NCBI GenBank assembly: GCA_018663625.1
Contig: JABJPX010000029.1
Coordinates: 1 to 37,844, forward strand
Length of the DNA stretch: 37,844 nucleotides
Direction of reading: 5' to 3'
Origin: Polaribacter sp.
Lineage (GTDB): Bacteria > Bacteroidota > Bacteroidia > Flavobacteriales > Flavobacteriaceae
The translations under genes were made by a program, and so were the position numbers. The notes under the pieces are model-generated. The model was not told the DNA's origin and made no database searches. It was given only the letters and a program-made list of their open reading frames with translations. Position 1 is the first letter of the stretch. The number at the start of each line of letters is the position of its first letter. Below, one piece after another: positions 10,301 to 16,979 of this stretch.

Positions 10301-10543
10301 GAAACATTTACCGTTTACCCAACCGTATCAAATGGAAACTTTACCATCTTTGGAAAAAATGAATTAAAGGTCTCACAAGTAGCTGTATTTGATCTTAGAG
10401 GAAGACAGGTACATGCAGTAACCTTAGACTTTAAGGAAAATGAAAGACAAGAAATTTCTATAAACACCAGTGCAGGAGTTTACATTGTTAATTTAATCGA
10501 TGAGGCAGGTAGAAAAGCTTCAAAGAAAATTGTGATTGAATAA
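7361..10543 (+). CDS. Secreted beta-propeller protein with PA domain and T9SS sorting signal
   Basis: A 1060-residue export protein. Residues 1-20 form a basic plus hydrophobic signal segment without a textbook cleavage site. Several sialidase/VPS10-type Asp-box repeats follow, such as RTTDGGATW (205-213), KSTDGTTF (424-431) and YSSDAGANW further on, indicating a WD40/sortilin-like propeller. A protease-associated (PA) domain, about 228-365, interrupts the propeller. It has a likely disulfide pair (C278, C299), RRGDCPF, and a GAIAVIIVN core. Residues about 972-1060 are a T9SS type A sorting domain (VYPTVSNGNF, VFDLRGRQV, SAGVYIVNL). No peptidase or glycosidase catalytic motif is apparent. It probably binds polymer or protein at the cell surface. 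It is monocistronic, between a promoter and a terminator. Confidence 0.88.
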   Translation: MKKKLLLSSLVVVFTASFFYFNLEKENKTKSLKDSHSEFLRNHPYNKTKTLSKQDRKLQGLPPNAFFEQEYLSEINPATGRTHKENVFQLQNDLEALRQSTRTPGDGDDTAWQDRGPDNVGGRTRALIFDPNDESQETVYAGGVSGGLWKNTNISNAGSVWTQVDIPENLAISCIAIDPNDSMTWYVGTGESYVGGDVNGNGVWRTTDGGATWANVFGGVDGETLFEANAKMVINSPTSIAGEYFAVLSTSFGGGLNPAVTADLVLADDGVSPTEDGCTALNNSAAISGKIAVIRRGDCPFVDKVNNAQNAGAIAVIIVNNVSGIPINQGGDDTGITIPTVMISKDDGANVIDALTGGSVNVTLSSTRGNGSNFIVSNGVQHVNDIVVRDNGGVSEVFVAAGDAVYGIASPSTLFGIHDRGVYKSTDGTTFTKLTLPTNSEGGIHEPNNIKIAADNSVYVSTTSDVFGDGGGAIFQSTDTDATNFVLKHTVPDGQRVEIACSKTDAAKIYVLAQLSTSGAPVGLYKTTNAFGNVSTLALPEDADTGIPTTDFTRGQAFYDLLLRVDPNNDEKIFVGGIDLFKSTNGGTSYSQISKWSNNNFLSGLNVPVVHADQHGLAFSGSSSTRMLFSNDGGVYFSNDGGVNINERNNGYNTLQFYTVGVAPTTAAIGDNFIAGAQDNGTQLFTNASAGVNSSIQAQGGDGAYSFFDQDGTDNYYISNYVYNNSIRLRDLTVGITRIINSETGPNGDFINQEELDSNLDILYSNYSTGTLYYIRRYKDVNSGFIGKTNLSDNLMDQAPSAMKVSPYTTTSTKLLAGLKNGKIIQIDNADGEFPAWSEITGPEFVGTVSDIEFGASENEIFVTMHNYGVKNIWYSSDAGANWSSKEGDFPDIPVKTILQNPLRPEEVIIGTELGVWKTANFNAENPNWVQSNNGMKNVKVMDLDLRDDNVVFAATYGRGVFSGQFTGASASVDEVLKGNETFTVYPTVSNGNFTIFGKNELKVSQVAVFDLRGRQVHAVTLDFKENERQEISINTSAGVYIVNLIDEAGRKASKKIVIE

Positions 10544-10564
10544 TTAGAAATTAGAACACTAAAT

Positions 10565-10595
10565 AAAAAAGACGCTATTAATAGCGTCTTTTTTT
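10565..10595. terminator. Bidirectional terminator between propeller gene and dxs
   Basis: GACGCTAT (10571-10578) pairs with ATAGCGTC (10581-10588), flanked by A6 on the left and T7 on the right, so it can work on both strands. It serves two convergent genes; the dxs stop codon overlaps the T-run. Confidence 0.85.
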
Positions 10596-12363
10596 ATATA
10601 AAATTTTGAAATTCTTTTGACAAAGAAAGGGGATCTAATCCAATTTTTTCTTGCAGTTTTAGAATCGAACCATGTTCAATAAAAATATCTGGAATGCCCA
10701 ATACTTTTATGGGTTGCTGGTAGTTGTTTTCGGAAGCAAACTCTAAAATAGCACTTCCAAAACCCCCTTTTATAGCGCCATCTTCAATGGTAATAATGTT
10801 GGTGTATTCTTTAAAGATCGTATGTAATAATTGAGTATCCAAAGGTTTTACAAAACGCAGATCATAATGTGAAAAAGTAGTAGGGTCTTTTATTAAATCT
10901 ACTGCCTTTATAACGTTGTCTGCGATTGTTCCGATAGACAACAGTGCTGTTTTTGTTCCTTTACGTAAAAGTTCTCCCGAACCAATTTCAATGGCTTTAA
11001 AAGGCTGTTTCCAATCAATAATTGTTCCTGTTCCTCTAGGATATCGAATTGCTATTGGATGCTTCAACCCTAATTGTGCGGTGTATAGAAGATTTCGTAA
11101 TTCAATTTCATTTCTTGGAGCGCAGATGCTTAAATTGGGAATCAATCTCAGGTACGACAAATCAAATACACCATGATGTGTTGCTCCATCTTCACCCACC
11201 AAGCCTGCTCTATCCAAACAGAAGATGACAGGAAGGTTTTGCAAGGCAACATCGTGTATTATTTGGTCATAAGCACGTTGTAAAAAAGTTGAATAAATAG
11301 CACAAAATGGGATCAATCCTTGCGTGGCCATACCAGCGGCTAAAGTCACTGCATGTTGTTCTGCAATCCCAACATCGAAGGTTCTTTCTGGGAATTTATG
11401 TAGCATAAACTTCAAAGAACTCCCTGTAAGCATTGCGGGTGTAATACCCACAATATTCTTGTTTTCTGAAGCCAATTCTACCAAGGTCTTACCAAAAACA
11501 TCTTGGTATTTGGTGTACAAATTGTTTTCTTTTTTAAGGCGTATTCCCGAAATTTTATCAAACTTCCCAGGTGCGTGGTAGGTTACCTGATCTTCTTCAG
11601 CTTGCTGTAGTCCTTTTCCTTTGGTGGTAATAATATGTAAAAATTTAGGCCCTTTAACAGATTTTAGACGACCTAACTCAGCAAGTAATTTTGGTAAATT
11701 ATGACCATCTATAGGGCCAGAATAATCAAAATTTAGAGCTTTTATAATGTTATTTTGTGTGGCTAATTTCCGATCGGTTTTCACCTTTGTTAAATATGCC
11801 TTTAATGCACCAACAGAGGGATCTATACCAATAGCATTGTCGTTTAGAATGATGAGTAAATTGGCCTTAGAAACACCTGCATGATTCAATGCTTCAAAAG
11901 CCATCCCGCTTGCAATAGAAGCGTCGCCAATAACGGCAATATGTTGTTTTTCGGATGCTCCTTTTAAGTTTGACGCAATGGCCATTCCTAGCGCAGCAGA
12001 AATAGAGGTCGAAGAATGCCCAACACCAAAAGCATCAAATTTGCTTTCTTTTCTTGTTGGAAACCCTGCAATGCCTTCATAGCGTCTGTTGGTATGAAAA
12101 CGTTCTTTTCTTCCGGTTAAAATTTTGTGTCCGTAGGCTTGGTGCCCAACATCCCATACCAATAAATCATTGGGAGTATCAAATAAATAGTGTAATGCTA
12201 TGGTAAGCTCTACAACACCTAAGCTTGCTCCTAAATGTCCTTCTTTTGTAGCAACAACATCAATAATAAACGCACGCAATTCTGCAGCCAACTGTGGAAG
12301 TTGTGCAGGATTTAATTTTCTTAAATCTGCTGGATGGGATATGTGCTTTAACAAATGCGTCAT
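10594..12363 (-). CDS. dxs: 1-deoxy-D-xylulose-5-phosphate synthase
   Basis: Condenses pyruvate and glyceraldehyde-3-phosphate with thiamine diphosphate; first step of the MEP isoprenoid pathway. The 589-residue protein has the DXS layout. The N-terminal part carries KEGHLGASLG, DVGHQAYGHKIL and the ThDP/Mg motif beginning GDASIASGMAFEALNHAG with LNDNAIGIDPSVGA. The central pyrimidine-binding domain has FDVGIAEQHAVTLAAGMA and DRAGLVGEDGATHHG. A transketolase C-terminal domain follows. The usual GDG of the ThDP motif reads GDA here. I chose the ATG at 12363 (MTHLLKHI). Frames continue upstream to 12519, but that extension would overlap tadA and has no family similarity. Confidence 0.95.
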   Translation of the reverse strand: MTHLLKHISHPADLRKLNPAQLPQLAAELRAFIIDVVATKEGHLGASLGVVELTIALHYLFDTPNDLLVWDVGHQAYGHKILTGRKERFHTNRRYEGIAGFPTRKESKFDAFGVGHSSTSISAALGMAIASNLKGASEKQHIAVIGDASIASGMAFEALNHAGVSKANLLIILNDNAIGIDPSVGALKAYLTKVKTDRKLATQNNIIKALNFDYSGPIDGHNLPKLLAELGRLKSVKGPKFLHIITTKGKGLQQAEEDQVTYHAPGKFDKISGIRLKKENNLYTKYQDVFGKTLVELASENKNIVGITPAMLTGSSLKFMLHKFPERTFDVGIAEQHAVTLAAGMATQGLIPFCAIYSTFLQRAYDQIIHDVALQNLPVIFCLDRAGLVGEDGATHHGVFDLSYLRLIPNLSICAPRNEIELRNLLYTAQLGLKHPIAIRYPRGTGTIIDWKQPFKAIEIGSGELLRKGTKTALLSIGTIADNVIKAVDLIKDPTTFSHYDLRFVKPLDTQLLHTIFKEYTNIITIEDGAIKGGFGSAILEFASENNYQQPIKVLGIPDIFIEHGSILKLQEKIGLDPLSLSKEFQNFI

Positions 12364-12370
12364 TGGAATA

Positions 12371-12428
12371 CAAAAATACAATATAACTTTTTGTGTCCAT
12401 AAAGCGAACCCAAAGAAATGCAAATCTA
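12371..12428 (-). promoter_or_regulatory. Two candidate -7 boxes for dxs
   Basis: On the minus strand TAGATTTG (12428-12421) and TATTTTTG (12378-12371) both match TAnnTTTG exactly. They lie 57 and 7 bases from the dxs ATG. The distal box gives a conventional leader; the proximal one would give an almost leaderless message. Confidence 0.45.
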
Positions 12429-12444
12429 TCGTAAATAAATTACT

Positions 12445-12452
12445 TAAATTCG
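12445..12452 (+). promoter_or_regulatory. Probable -7 box for tadA
   Basis: TAAATTCG differs from TAnnTTTG by one base and lies 19 bases upstream of the tadA ATG, in the 108-base divergent spacer shared with dxs. Confidence 0.4.
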
Positions 12453-12471
12453 TACTTCTAATATTTCCGAG

Positions 12472-12921
12472 ATGATACAGCCCTTCGATGACACCTATTT
12501 TATGCAAAAAGCACTGCAAGAAGCCGCTACTGCTTTTGACAAAGGCGAAGTACCTGTGGGAGTTGTGATTGTTTTAAAAGATCAAATTATAGCAAGAGCG
12601 CACAACTTAACAGAAACCTTAAACGATGTTACAGCCCATGCCGAAATGCAAGCTTTTACGGCTGCTGCCGATTTTCTTGGAGGAAAGTATTTGAAAGAAT
12701 GTACGATGTATGTGACCCTAGAACCCTGTCAAATGTGTGCCGGTGCAAGTTATTGGGCACAGCTTGGTAAAATTGTATATGGTGCCTCTGAACCTGATCG
12801 AGGTTTTGTGAACCTAAAAACAAAATTGCATCCAAAAACAAAAGTAGTTAGTGGTATTTTAGAAAACGAATGTGCTCAAATCTTAAAGCGCTTTTTTGCA
12901 GCAAAAAGAAATCTTAATTAA
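12472..12921 (+). CDS. tadA: tRNA-specific adenosine deaminase
   Basis: Converts the wobble adenosine of tRNA-Arg(ACG) to inosine. The 149-residue cytidine-deaminase-fold protein has the zinc site H56-A57-E58 (TAHAEMQA) and PCQMC (C86, C89). E58 is the proton shuttle, and EVPVGVVIV precedes. The length is normal for TadA. A guanine deaminase is a possible alternative in this superfamily, but the layout and size favour TadA. It is divergent from dxs and convergent with the zinc-ribbon gene, with no obvious terminator in the 34 bases between them. Confidence 0.9.
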   Translation: MIQPFDDTYFMQKALQEAATAFDKGEVPVGVVIVLKDQIIARAHNLTETLNDVTAHAEMQAFTAAADFLGGKYLKECTMYVTLEPCQMCAGASYWAQLGKIVYGASEPDRGFVNLKTKLHPKTKVVSGILENECAQILKRFFAAKRNLN

Positions 12922-12955
12922 GTAATTTCCTTCCTTCAAAACAATTTTAGTTGCT

Positions 12956-13309
12956 TTAACGTTCTTTTCGAATGAGTAAGAAGAGTTCATTTTCTAAAGC
13001 CAAATATCCTTCATCATAAATATAAAAATAAGTATTCCCAGTTTTGGTTTTGTAGAGTGAAGTGAAAAACTGAAAGTCGAATCCTTTATCGTATAATTTT
13101 GTTCTGGTGACTTTCGTTTTTCCTGAAATGTTTAAATCCGTTAAAATTTTATGATTTTTTCGTAGCCGATTATTGATATTCCGAATCAGGTTTTTACTGT
13201 CTTTATTTACGTTGTTATTGTAGGCATTTCTACAATAATCAGAACAGAATTTCTTATCTACTCTACCTTTCACGGGTTCTTTGCATTCTAAGCATTCTCT
13301 TTTTTCCAT
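12956..13309 (-). CDS. Small zinc-ribbon protein of unknown function
   Basis: A 117-residue protein that I do not recognise functionally. The N-terminal 25 residues form a treble-clef/zinc-ribbon with CLEC and CSDYC pairs (CLECKEPV then KKFCSDYCRNAYNN), as in DUF2116-type proteins. A basic helix follows, then a beta-rich C-terminal part rich in aromatics (DKGFDFQFF, YKTKTGNTYFYIYDEGYL). Overall charge is basic, so nucleic-acid binding is plausible. I chose the ATG at 13309 (MEKRECLEC). A more upstream ATG at 13324 overlaps the -7 box and is unlikely. It is divergent from ssb across a palindrome-rich spacer, which could mean it regulates itself and ssb. Confidence 0.8.
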   Translation of the reverse strand: MEKRECLECKEPVKGRVDKKFCSDYCRNAYNNNVNKDSKNLIRNINNRLRKNHKILTDLNISGKTKVTRTKLYDKGFDFQFFTSLYKTKTGNTYFYIYDEGYLALENELFLLIRKER

Positions 13310-13313
13310 AAGA

Positions 13314-13321
13314 CAAAGATA
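13314..13321 (-). promoter_or_regulatory. -7 box for the zinc-ribbon gene
   Basis: On the minus strand TATCTTTG matches TAnnTTTG exactly and ends only 4 bases before the chosen ATG. This argues for the 13309 start and for a leaderless or nearly leaderless transcript. Confidence 0.5.
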
Positions 13322-13330
13322 CATAATTAT

Positions 13331-13386
13331 TCGTTTACAAACGACTACAATTAATTACAACCGAAAGTAATTACTTTGCAACCGAA
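13331..13386. promoter_or_regulatory. Cluster of palindromes and direct repeats between zinc-ribbon gene and ssb
   Basis: Three symmetric elements are packed into 56 bases. TCGTTTACAAACGA (13331-13344) has two perfect 6-bp arms. AAAGTAATTACTTT (13364-13377) is a perfect 14-bp palindrome. CAACCGAA is directly repeated at 13358-13365 and 13379-13386, 21 bp apart, so both copies lie on the same face of the helix. The outer arms TAATTAC and GTAATTA also pair. This looks like an operator region serving both divergent genes; no regulator is identified. Confidence 0.4.
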
Positions 13387-13405
13387 TAAAACTTCTTTGG
13401 TGTCG

Positions 13406-13490
13406 CAACTTTGCAGTGTTGAAACGAATCAACAAAAACAAATTATAAACATGCACCAAGCGAAAGCAGGTGTTTTAAAAAACTTATCTT
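13406..13490 (+). promoter_or_regulatory. ssb promoter and structured leader
   Basis: CAACTTTG (13406-13413) is one base off the -7 consensus. Downstream, TGTTGA (13417-13422) and TCAACA (13429-13434) form a 6-bp hairpin close to the predicted 5' end. A second hairpin at 13454-13472 has CACC/GGTG and GC/GC pairs capped by a GAAA (GNRA-type) tetraloop. It lies 18 bases before the ssb ATG. Confidence 0.35.
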
Positions 13491-13528
13491 ATGAATACGT
13501 TAAGAAACAAAGTACAGTTAATTGGTAG
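13451..13528 (+). CDS. Possible 25-residue upstream ORF overlapping the ssb start
   Basis: An ATG at 13451 opens a 25-codon frame (begins MHQAKAGV, ends QSTVNW, stop TAG at 13526) that overlaps the first 12 codons of ssb in another frame. It contains the GNRA hairpin. Such an overlap could couple or limit ssb translation. There is no independent coding evidence, and it may be chance. Confidence 0.2.
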   Translation: MHQAKAGVLKNLSYEYVKKQSTVNW

Positions 13529-13826
13529 ATTGGGTGGAGAACCAGAAATCGTAACTTTCCAAGACGGAAACAAAATGGCAAAATTTTCGATGGCCACAGA
13601 CGATAGTTACAAAGACAAAGAAGGCACTAAAGTTGAACGTGCCTGTTGGCACAATGTTGTTGTGAGAGGTGGCCTTGTAAGTGTTGTAGAAAACTACGTA
13701 AAGAAGGGGCAAGAAATTGCAGTAGAAGGAAAACTCACCAACCGTTCTTATGAAACGAAGGAAGGAGAAAAACGATATGTAACAGAAATTCTTGTGAATG
13801 ATTTATTACTGCTAGGGAGTAAGTAA
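13491..13826 (+). CDS. ssb: Single-stranded DNA-binding protein, short form without acidic tail
   Basis: Binds single-stranded DNA through one OB fold. The 111 residues cover only the core. NKVQLIGRLGGEPE opens the fold, CWHNVVVRGG follows mid-protein, and the last OB strand VTEILVNDLLLLG closes it. The usual Gly/Pro-rich linker and acidic tip (DDDIPF type) that recruits repair and replication proteins are absent, and a stop follows GSK. Bacteroidota often carry a full-length SSB as well, so this may be an accessory paralogue used in competence, repair or regulation. It is divergent from the zinc-ribbon gene and followed by a terminator. Confidence 0.93.
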   Translation: MNTLRNKVQLIGRLGGEPEIVTFQDGNKMAKFSMATDDSYKDKEGTKVERACWHNVVVRGGLVSVVENYVKKGQEIAVEGKLTNRSYETKEGEKRYVTEILVNDLLLLGSK

Positions 13827-13847
13827 CTCCTTGTTAATTGTTATGAA

Positions 13848-13886
13848 AAAGAGAAACCTGGACGATTCGTTCAGGTTTCTTTTTTT
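13848..13886. terminator. Terminator between ssb and the HDAC-like gene
   Basis: AGAAACCTG (13852-13860) pairs with CAGGTTTCT (13872-13880), followed by T6 on the plus strand. The minus-strand reading is also followed by a T-rich stretch, so it probably serves both convergent genes. Confidence 0.8.
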
Positions 13887-14787
13887 AAAAATAAATTTCT
13901 TGTGCTACTCTAAAAGTATTGGCATGTGCAGTAACGATGGTATTAACATCCGGGGAATACCCACCACCCATAGAACACATTACCGGGATTTCTAGATCGA
14001 AACAGGTTTGTAAAACAAACCGGTCTCGTTCCTTACAGCCTTCAATACTTAGGGCTAATTTCCCTAGTTTATCCGTTGCGACCACATCAACCCCACATAA
14101 GTAATAGATAAAATCGGGTTTTTCTTGTCGTATGAGTTTTGGAAGTGTTTCTTTTAAAAGGGAGAGATAATCTGCGTCGTTCGTATCTGTTTTTAACCCA
14201 ATGTCTAAGTCGCTTTTTTCTTTTGTAAAGGGGTAATTTTTTTCACCATGCATTGAGAAGGTAAAAACAGAAGCATCGTTTTGAAAGATTTCCGCAGTAC
14301 CATTTCCTTGATGCACGTCTAAATCGACAATGAGAATTTTTTTAGCAAGTCCTTTCTGTTGGAGGTATCTTGCCCCAATTGCTTGATCGTTTAGCATGCA
14401 AAAAGCTTCCCCTCTGTTTGAAAAAGCATGATGCGTTCCGCCTGCAATGTTCATGGCAATGCCAAATTGGATGGCAAATTCACTTGCTTTCATCGTACCA
14501 TCCGCAATGATCATTTCTCGATCGATGAGGACTTCCGATAACGGAAAGCCAATTTTTCTAGCCGCTTTTTGAGAAAGCGAGATATTGAATAAATCAAAGA
14601 AGTATTCAGGATCATGCACTGTAAAAAAATGCTTGTTGTTTGGAATTTCTGGTGTAAAGAAGTTTTCAGCAATACAGGTCCCTTCATACAATAATTGTTC
14701 AGGAAGCAGGTCGTATTTTTCCATTGGAAATCGATGACCCGCAGGCAATTCGTGACTATAAATAGGATGGTATGCTATTTTTAGCAT
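13885..14787 (-). CDS. Histone-deacetylase-family Zn amidohydrolase
   Basis: Arginase/deacetylase fold, 300 residues, similar to the compact class IV-like bacterial deacetylases. Visible catalytic features are the tandem histidines H119-H120 in GGTHHAF, zinc ligands D157 and H159 in VDLDVHQGNGT, the third ligand D234 in CGVDVVATD, and the GGGYSPD loop. Bacterial members may deacetylate acetyl-lysine, acetylpolyamines or other N-acyl compounds; the substrate cannot be read from sequence. Its ATG overlaps the metG stop by one base (TAATG), indicating translational coupling to methionyl-tRNA synthetase. Confidence 0.9.
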   Translation of the reverse strand: MLKIAYHPIYSHELPAGHRFPMEKYDLLPEQLLYEGTCIAENFFTPEIPNNKHFFTVHDPEYFFDLFNISLSQKAARKIGFPLSEVLIDREMIIADGTMKASEFAIQFGIAMNIAGGTHHAFSNRGEAFCMLNDQAIGARYLQQKGLAKKILIVDLDVHQGNGTAEIFQNDASVFTFSMHGEKNYPFTKEKSDLDIGLKTDTNDADYLSLLKETLPKLIRQEKPDFIYYLCGVDVVATDKLGKLALSIEGCKERDRFVLQTCFDLEIPVMCSMGGGYSPDVNTIVTAHANTFRVAQEIYF

Positions 14788-16841
14788 TAACTAACTTCTT
14801 GACCGTTTTTAATACTTCTTTCAGGCGCAACAAAGGCGAGCTTACCGTCAAGAGTATCCGTCATTAAAATCATCCCTTGGCTTTCCACACCTCTAATTTT
14901 ACGGGGCGCTAAATTGACCAATACAGAAACTTGTTGTCCGATAATGTCTTCTGGAGAAAAACTTTCAGCAATTCCAGAAACAATGGTTCTAACATCGATA
15001 CCAACATCTACTTTTAACTGTAATAATTTTTTGGTTTTCGCGACTTTCTCTGCCGCTAAAATAGTTCCCACTCGGACATCTAATTTTGAAAAATCCTCAA
15101 AATCAATTACCTCTTTTTGCGGAGCCACGACTTTTTTCTCTTGCGCATTAGAACGTTTTGTGGCGAGTAGTTTTTCAAGTTGTGTTTCAATGCTTTTGTC
15201 TTCAATTTTAGAGAACAATAATTCCGCTTTGTTGATTTGATGTTTTACAGCAAGCAACACCTCTTTTTCATGAATATCACTCCAAGAGAGCGATTTGTCA
15301 ATGTTTAAAATAGTTTTCAACTTCGTGGAAGTAAACGGTAAAAAAGGCTCAGAAACCACCGCCAAAGCCGCAGAGATTTGCAAAGCAACATACATAATTG
15401 TTTGTACACGTGCTGCATCTACTTTAATCACTTTCCAAGGCTCTTCATCTGCCAAATACTTGTTTCCAAGTCTTGCCAAATTCATTAATTCTTGAGAGGC
15501 TTCTCTAAAACGGTATCGCTCTATGGATTTTCCAATGGTGTTTGGAAACTCTTTAACAGCAGCTAATACATCTTCATCTATTTCTGTAAATACTCCAGGA
15601 AGCGGTACTTCTCCCGTATAATATTTGTTGGTTAACACCACCACTCGATTGATAAAGTTTCCAAAAATGGCCACCAATTCGTTGTTGTTTTTTGCTTGAA
15701 AATCTTTCCAAGTAAAATCATTGTCTTTAGTTTCTGGAGCGTTTGCGGTTAAGGTATAGCGCAACACATCTTGCTGCCCTGGAAATTCCTCTAAATATTC
15801 GTGCAACCAAACGGCCCAGTTTTTAGAAGTAGATAATTTATTGCCCTCTAAATTTAAGAATTCATTTGCAGGAACATTTTCTGGTAAAATATAATCCCCA
15901 TGTGCTTTTAACATGCTTGGAAAAATAATACAGTGAAAAACAATATTGTCTTTCCCAATAAAATGCACCAATTTGGTATCGTCTTTTTTCCAGTAATCTT
16001 CCCAGTTTTTTCCTTCTCTAGCTGCCCATTCTTTGGTCGATGAAATGTATCCAATAGGCGCATCAAACCAAACATACAAGACTTTTCCTTCTCCACCTTT
16101 TACAGGCACTGGAATTCCCCAGTCCAAATCTCTGGTCACTGCTCTCGGTCTTAAACCATCTTCTACCCAAGATTTTACTTGTCCGTATACATTGGGTTTC
16201 CAGTCTTTTTTGTGTCCTTCTAAAACCCATTCACGTAAAAACGCTTCGTGTTTGTCTAAAGGTAAAAACCAGTGTTTGGTTTCTTTTAAACTCGGTACAT
16301 TCCCAGTAATTGAAGATTTTGGATTGATTAAATCAGTAGCGTTATGAGACGTTCCACAACTTTCACATTGATCACCATAACTTTCCTCGAAATTACATTT
16401 CGGACAAGTTCCTACAACAAAACGATCTGCTAAAAATTGATTGGCTTCAGCATCGTACAATTGTGCAGATACTTCTTCAATGAATTCTCCATCATTGTGC
16501 ATTTTTGTAAAAAATTCAGCGGCAGTTTCATGATGAATTTTCGAAGAGGTACGAGAATAATTATCAAAAGAAATCCCAAAATCAACAAAAGATTGTTTGA
16601 TGATGCCGTGGTATTTGTCAATAATATCTTGCGGAGACACCCCTTCTTTTTTTGCGCGCATTGGAATGGCAACACCATGCTCGTCAGAACCACAAATGTA
16701 CGCAACGTCTTTTCCTGTTAAACGTAAAAAACGGGCATAAATATCTGCGGGCACATAGACCCCAGCCAAATGTCCAATATGAATCGGTCCATTTGTATAA
16801 GGTAAAGCGGCAGTAATCGTATATCTTTTTGGAGTATTCAT
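14787..16841 (-). CDS. metG: Methionyl-tRNA synthetase with C-terminal tRNA-binding domain
   Basis: Charges initiator and elongator tRNA-Met. The 684 residues include the class I HIGH motif at 21-24 (GPIHIGH), a zinc knuckle with CPKC and CESC pairs, a KMSKS-type loop reading KLSTSK, the anticodon-binding helical domain, and an EMAP-II/Trbp111-like OB domain over about the last 110 residues ([24 protein letters not shown]). The C-terminal domain gives dimerisation and tRNA affinity, as in E. coli MetG. It is the first gene of a two-gene operon with the HDAC-like enzyme. Confidence 0.97.
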   Translation of the reverse strand: MNTPKRYTITAALPYTNGPIHIGHLAGVYVPADIYARFLRLTGKDVAYICGSDEHGVAIPMRAKKEGVSPQDIIDKYHGIIKQSFVDFGISFDNYSRTSSKIHHETAAEFFTKMHNDGEFIEEVSAQLYDAEANQFLADRFVVGTCPKCNFEESYGDQCESCGTSHNATDLINPKSSITGNVPSLKETKHWFLPLDKHEAFLREWVLEGHKKDWKPNVYGQVKSWVEDGLRPRAVTRDLDWGIPVPVKGGEGKVLYVWFDAPIGYISSTKEWAAREGKNWEDYWKKDDTKLVHFIGKDNIVFHCIIFPSMLKAHGDYILPENVPANEFLNLEGNKLSTSKNWAVWLHEYLEEFPGQQDVLRYTLTANAPETKDNDFTWKDFQAKNNNELVAIFGNFINRVVVLTNKYYTGEVPLPGVFTEIDEDVLAAVKEFPNTIGKSIERYRFREASQELMNLARLGNKYLADEEPWKVIKVDAARVQTIMYVALQISAALAVVSEPFLPFTSTKLKTILNIDKSLSWSDIHEKEVLLAVKHQINKAELLFSKIEDKSIETQLEKLLATKRSNAQEKKVVAPQKEVIDFEDFSKLDVRVGTILAAEKVAKTKKLLQLKVDVGIDVRTIVSGIAESFSPEDIIGQQVSVLVNLAPRKIRGVESQGMILMTDTLDGKLAFVAPERSIKNGQEVS

Positions 16842-16883
16842 CGAATTTTCCTTGATTTATTTTGTAGATTTATTTCTGAAACA

Positions 16884-16891
16884 CAAAAGTA
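16884..16891 (-). promoter_or_regulatory. -7 box for the metG operon
   Basis: On the minus strand TACTTTTG matches TAnnTTTG exactly and leaves about 42 bases to the metG ATG. It shares a 138-base divergent spacer with the LD-carboxypeptidase gene, whose own weak -7 candidate TAATTTTA is at 16943-16950. Confidence 0.5.
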
Positions 16892-16979
16892 CAAAAAACG
16901 CCGTTTTAATACCCATTGAAAATCAATACATTTACAGGGTTCTAATTTTAGGATCGCTGCACCCATAAAAGAGTCTATT

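Noticed and set aside
12364..12519. N-terminal extension of dxs by 52 codons
   Set aside because: It would overlap tadA, contains the promoter boxes, and has no DXS similarity; the ATG at 12363 fits the family.
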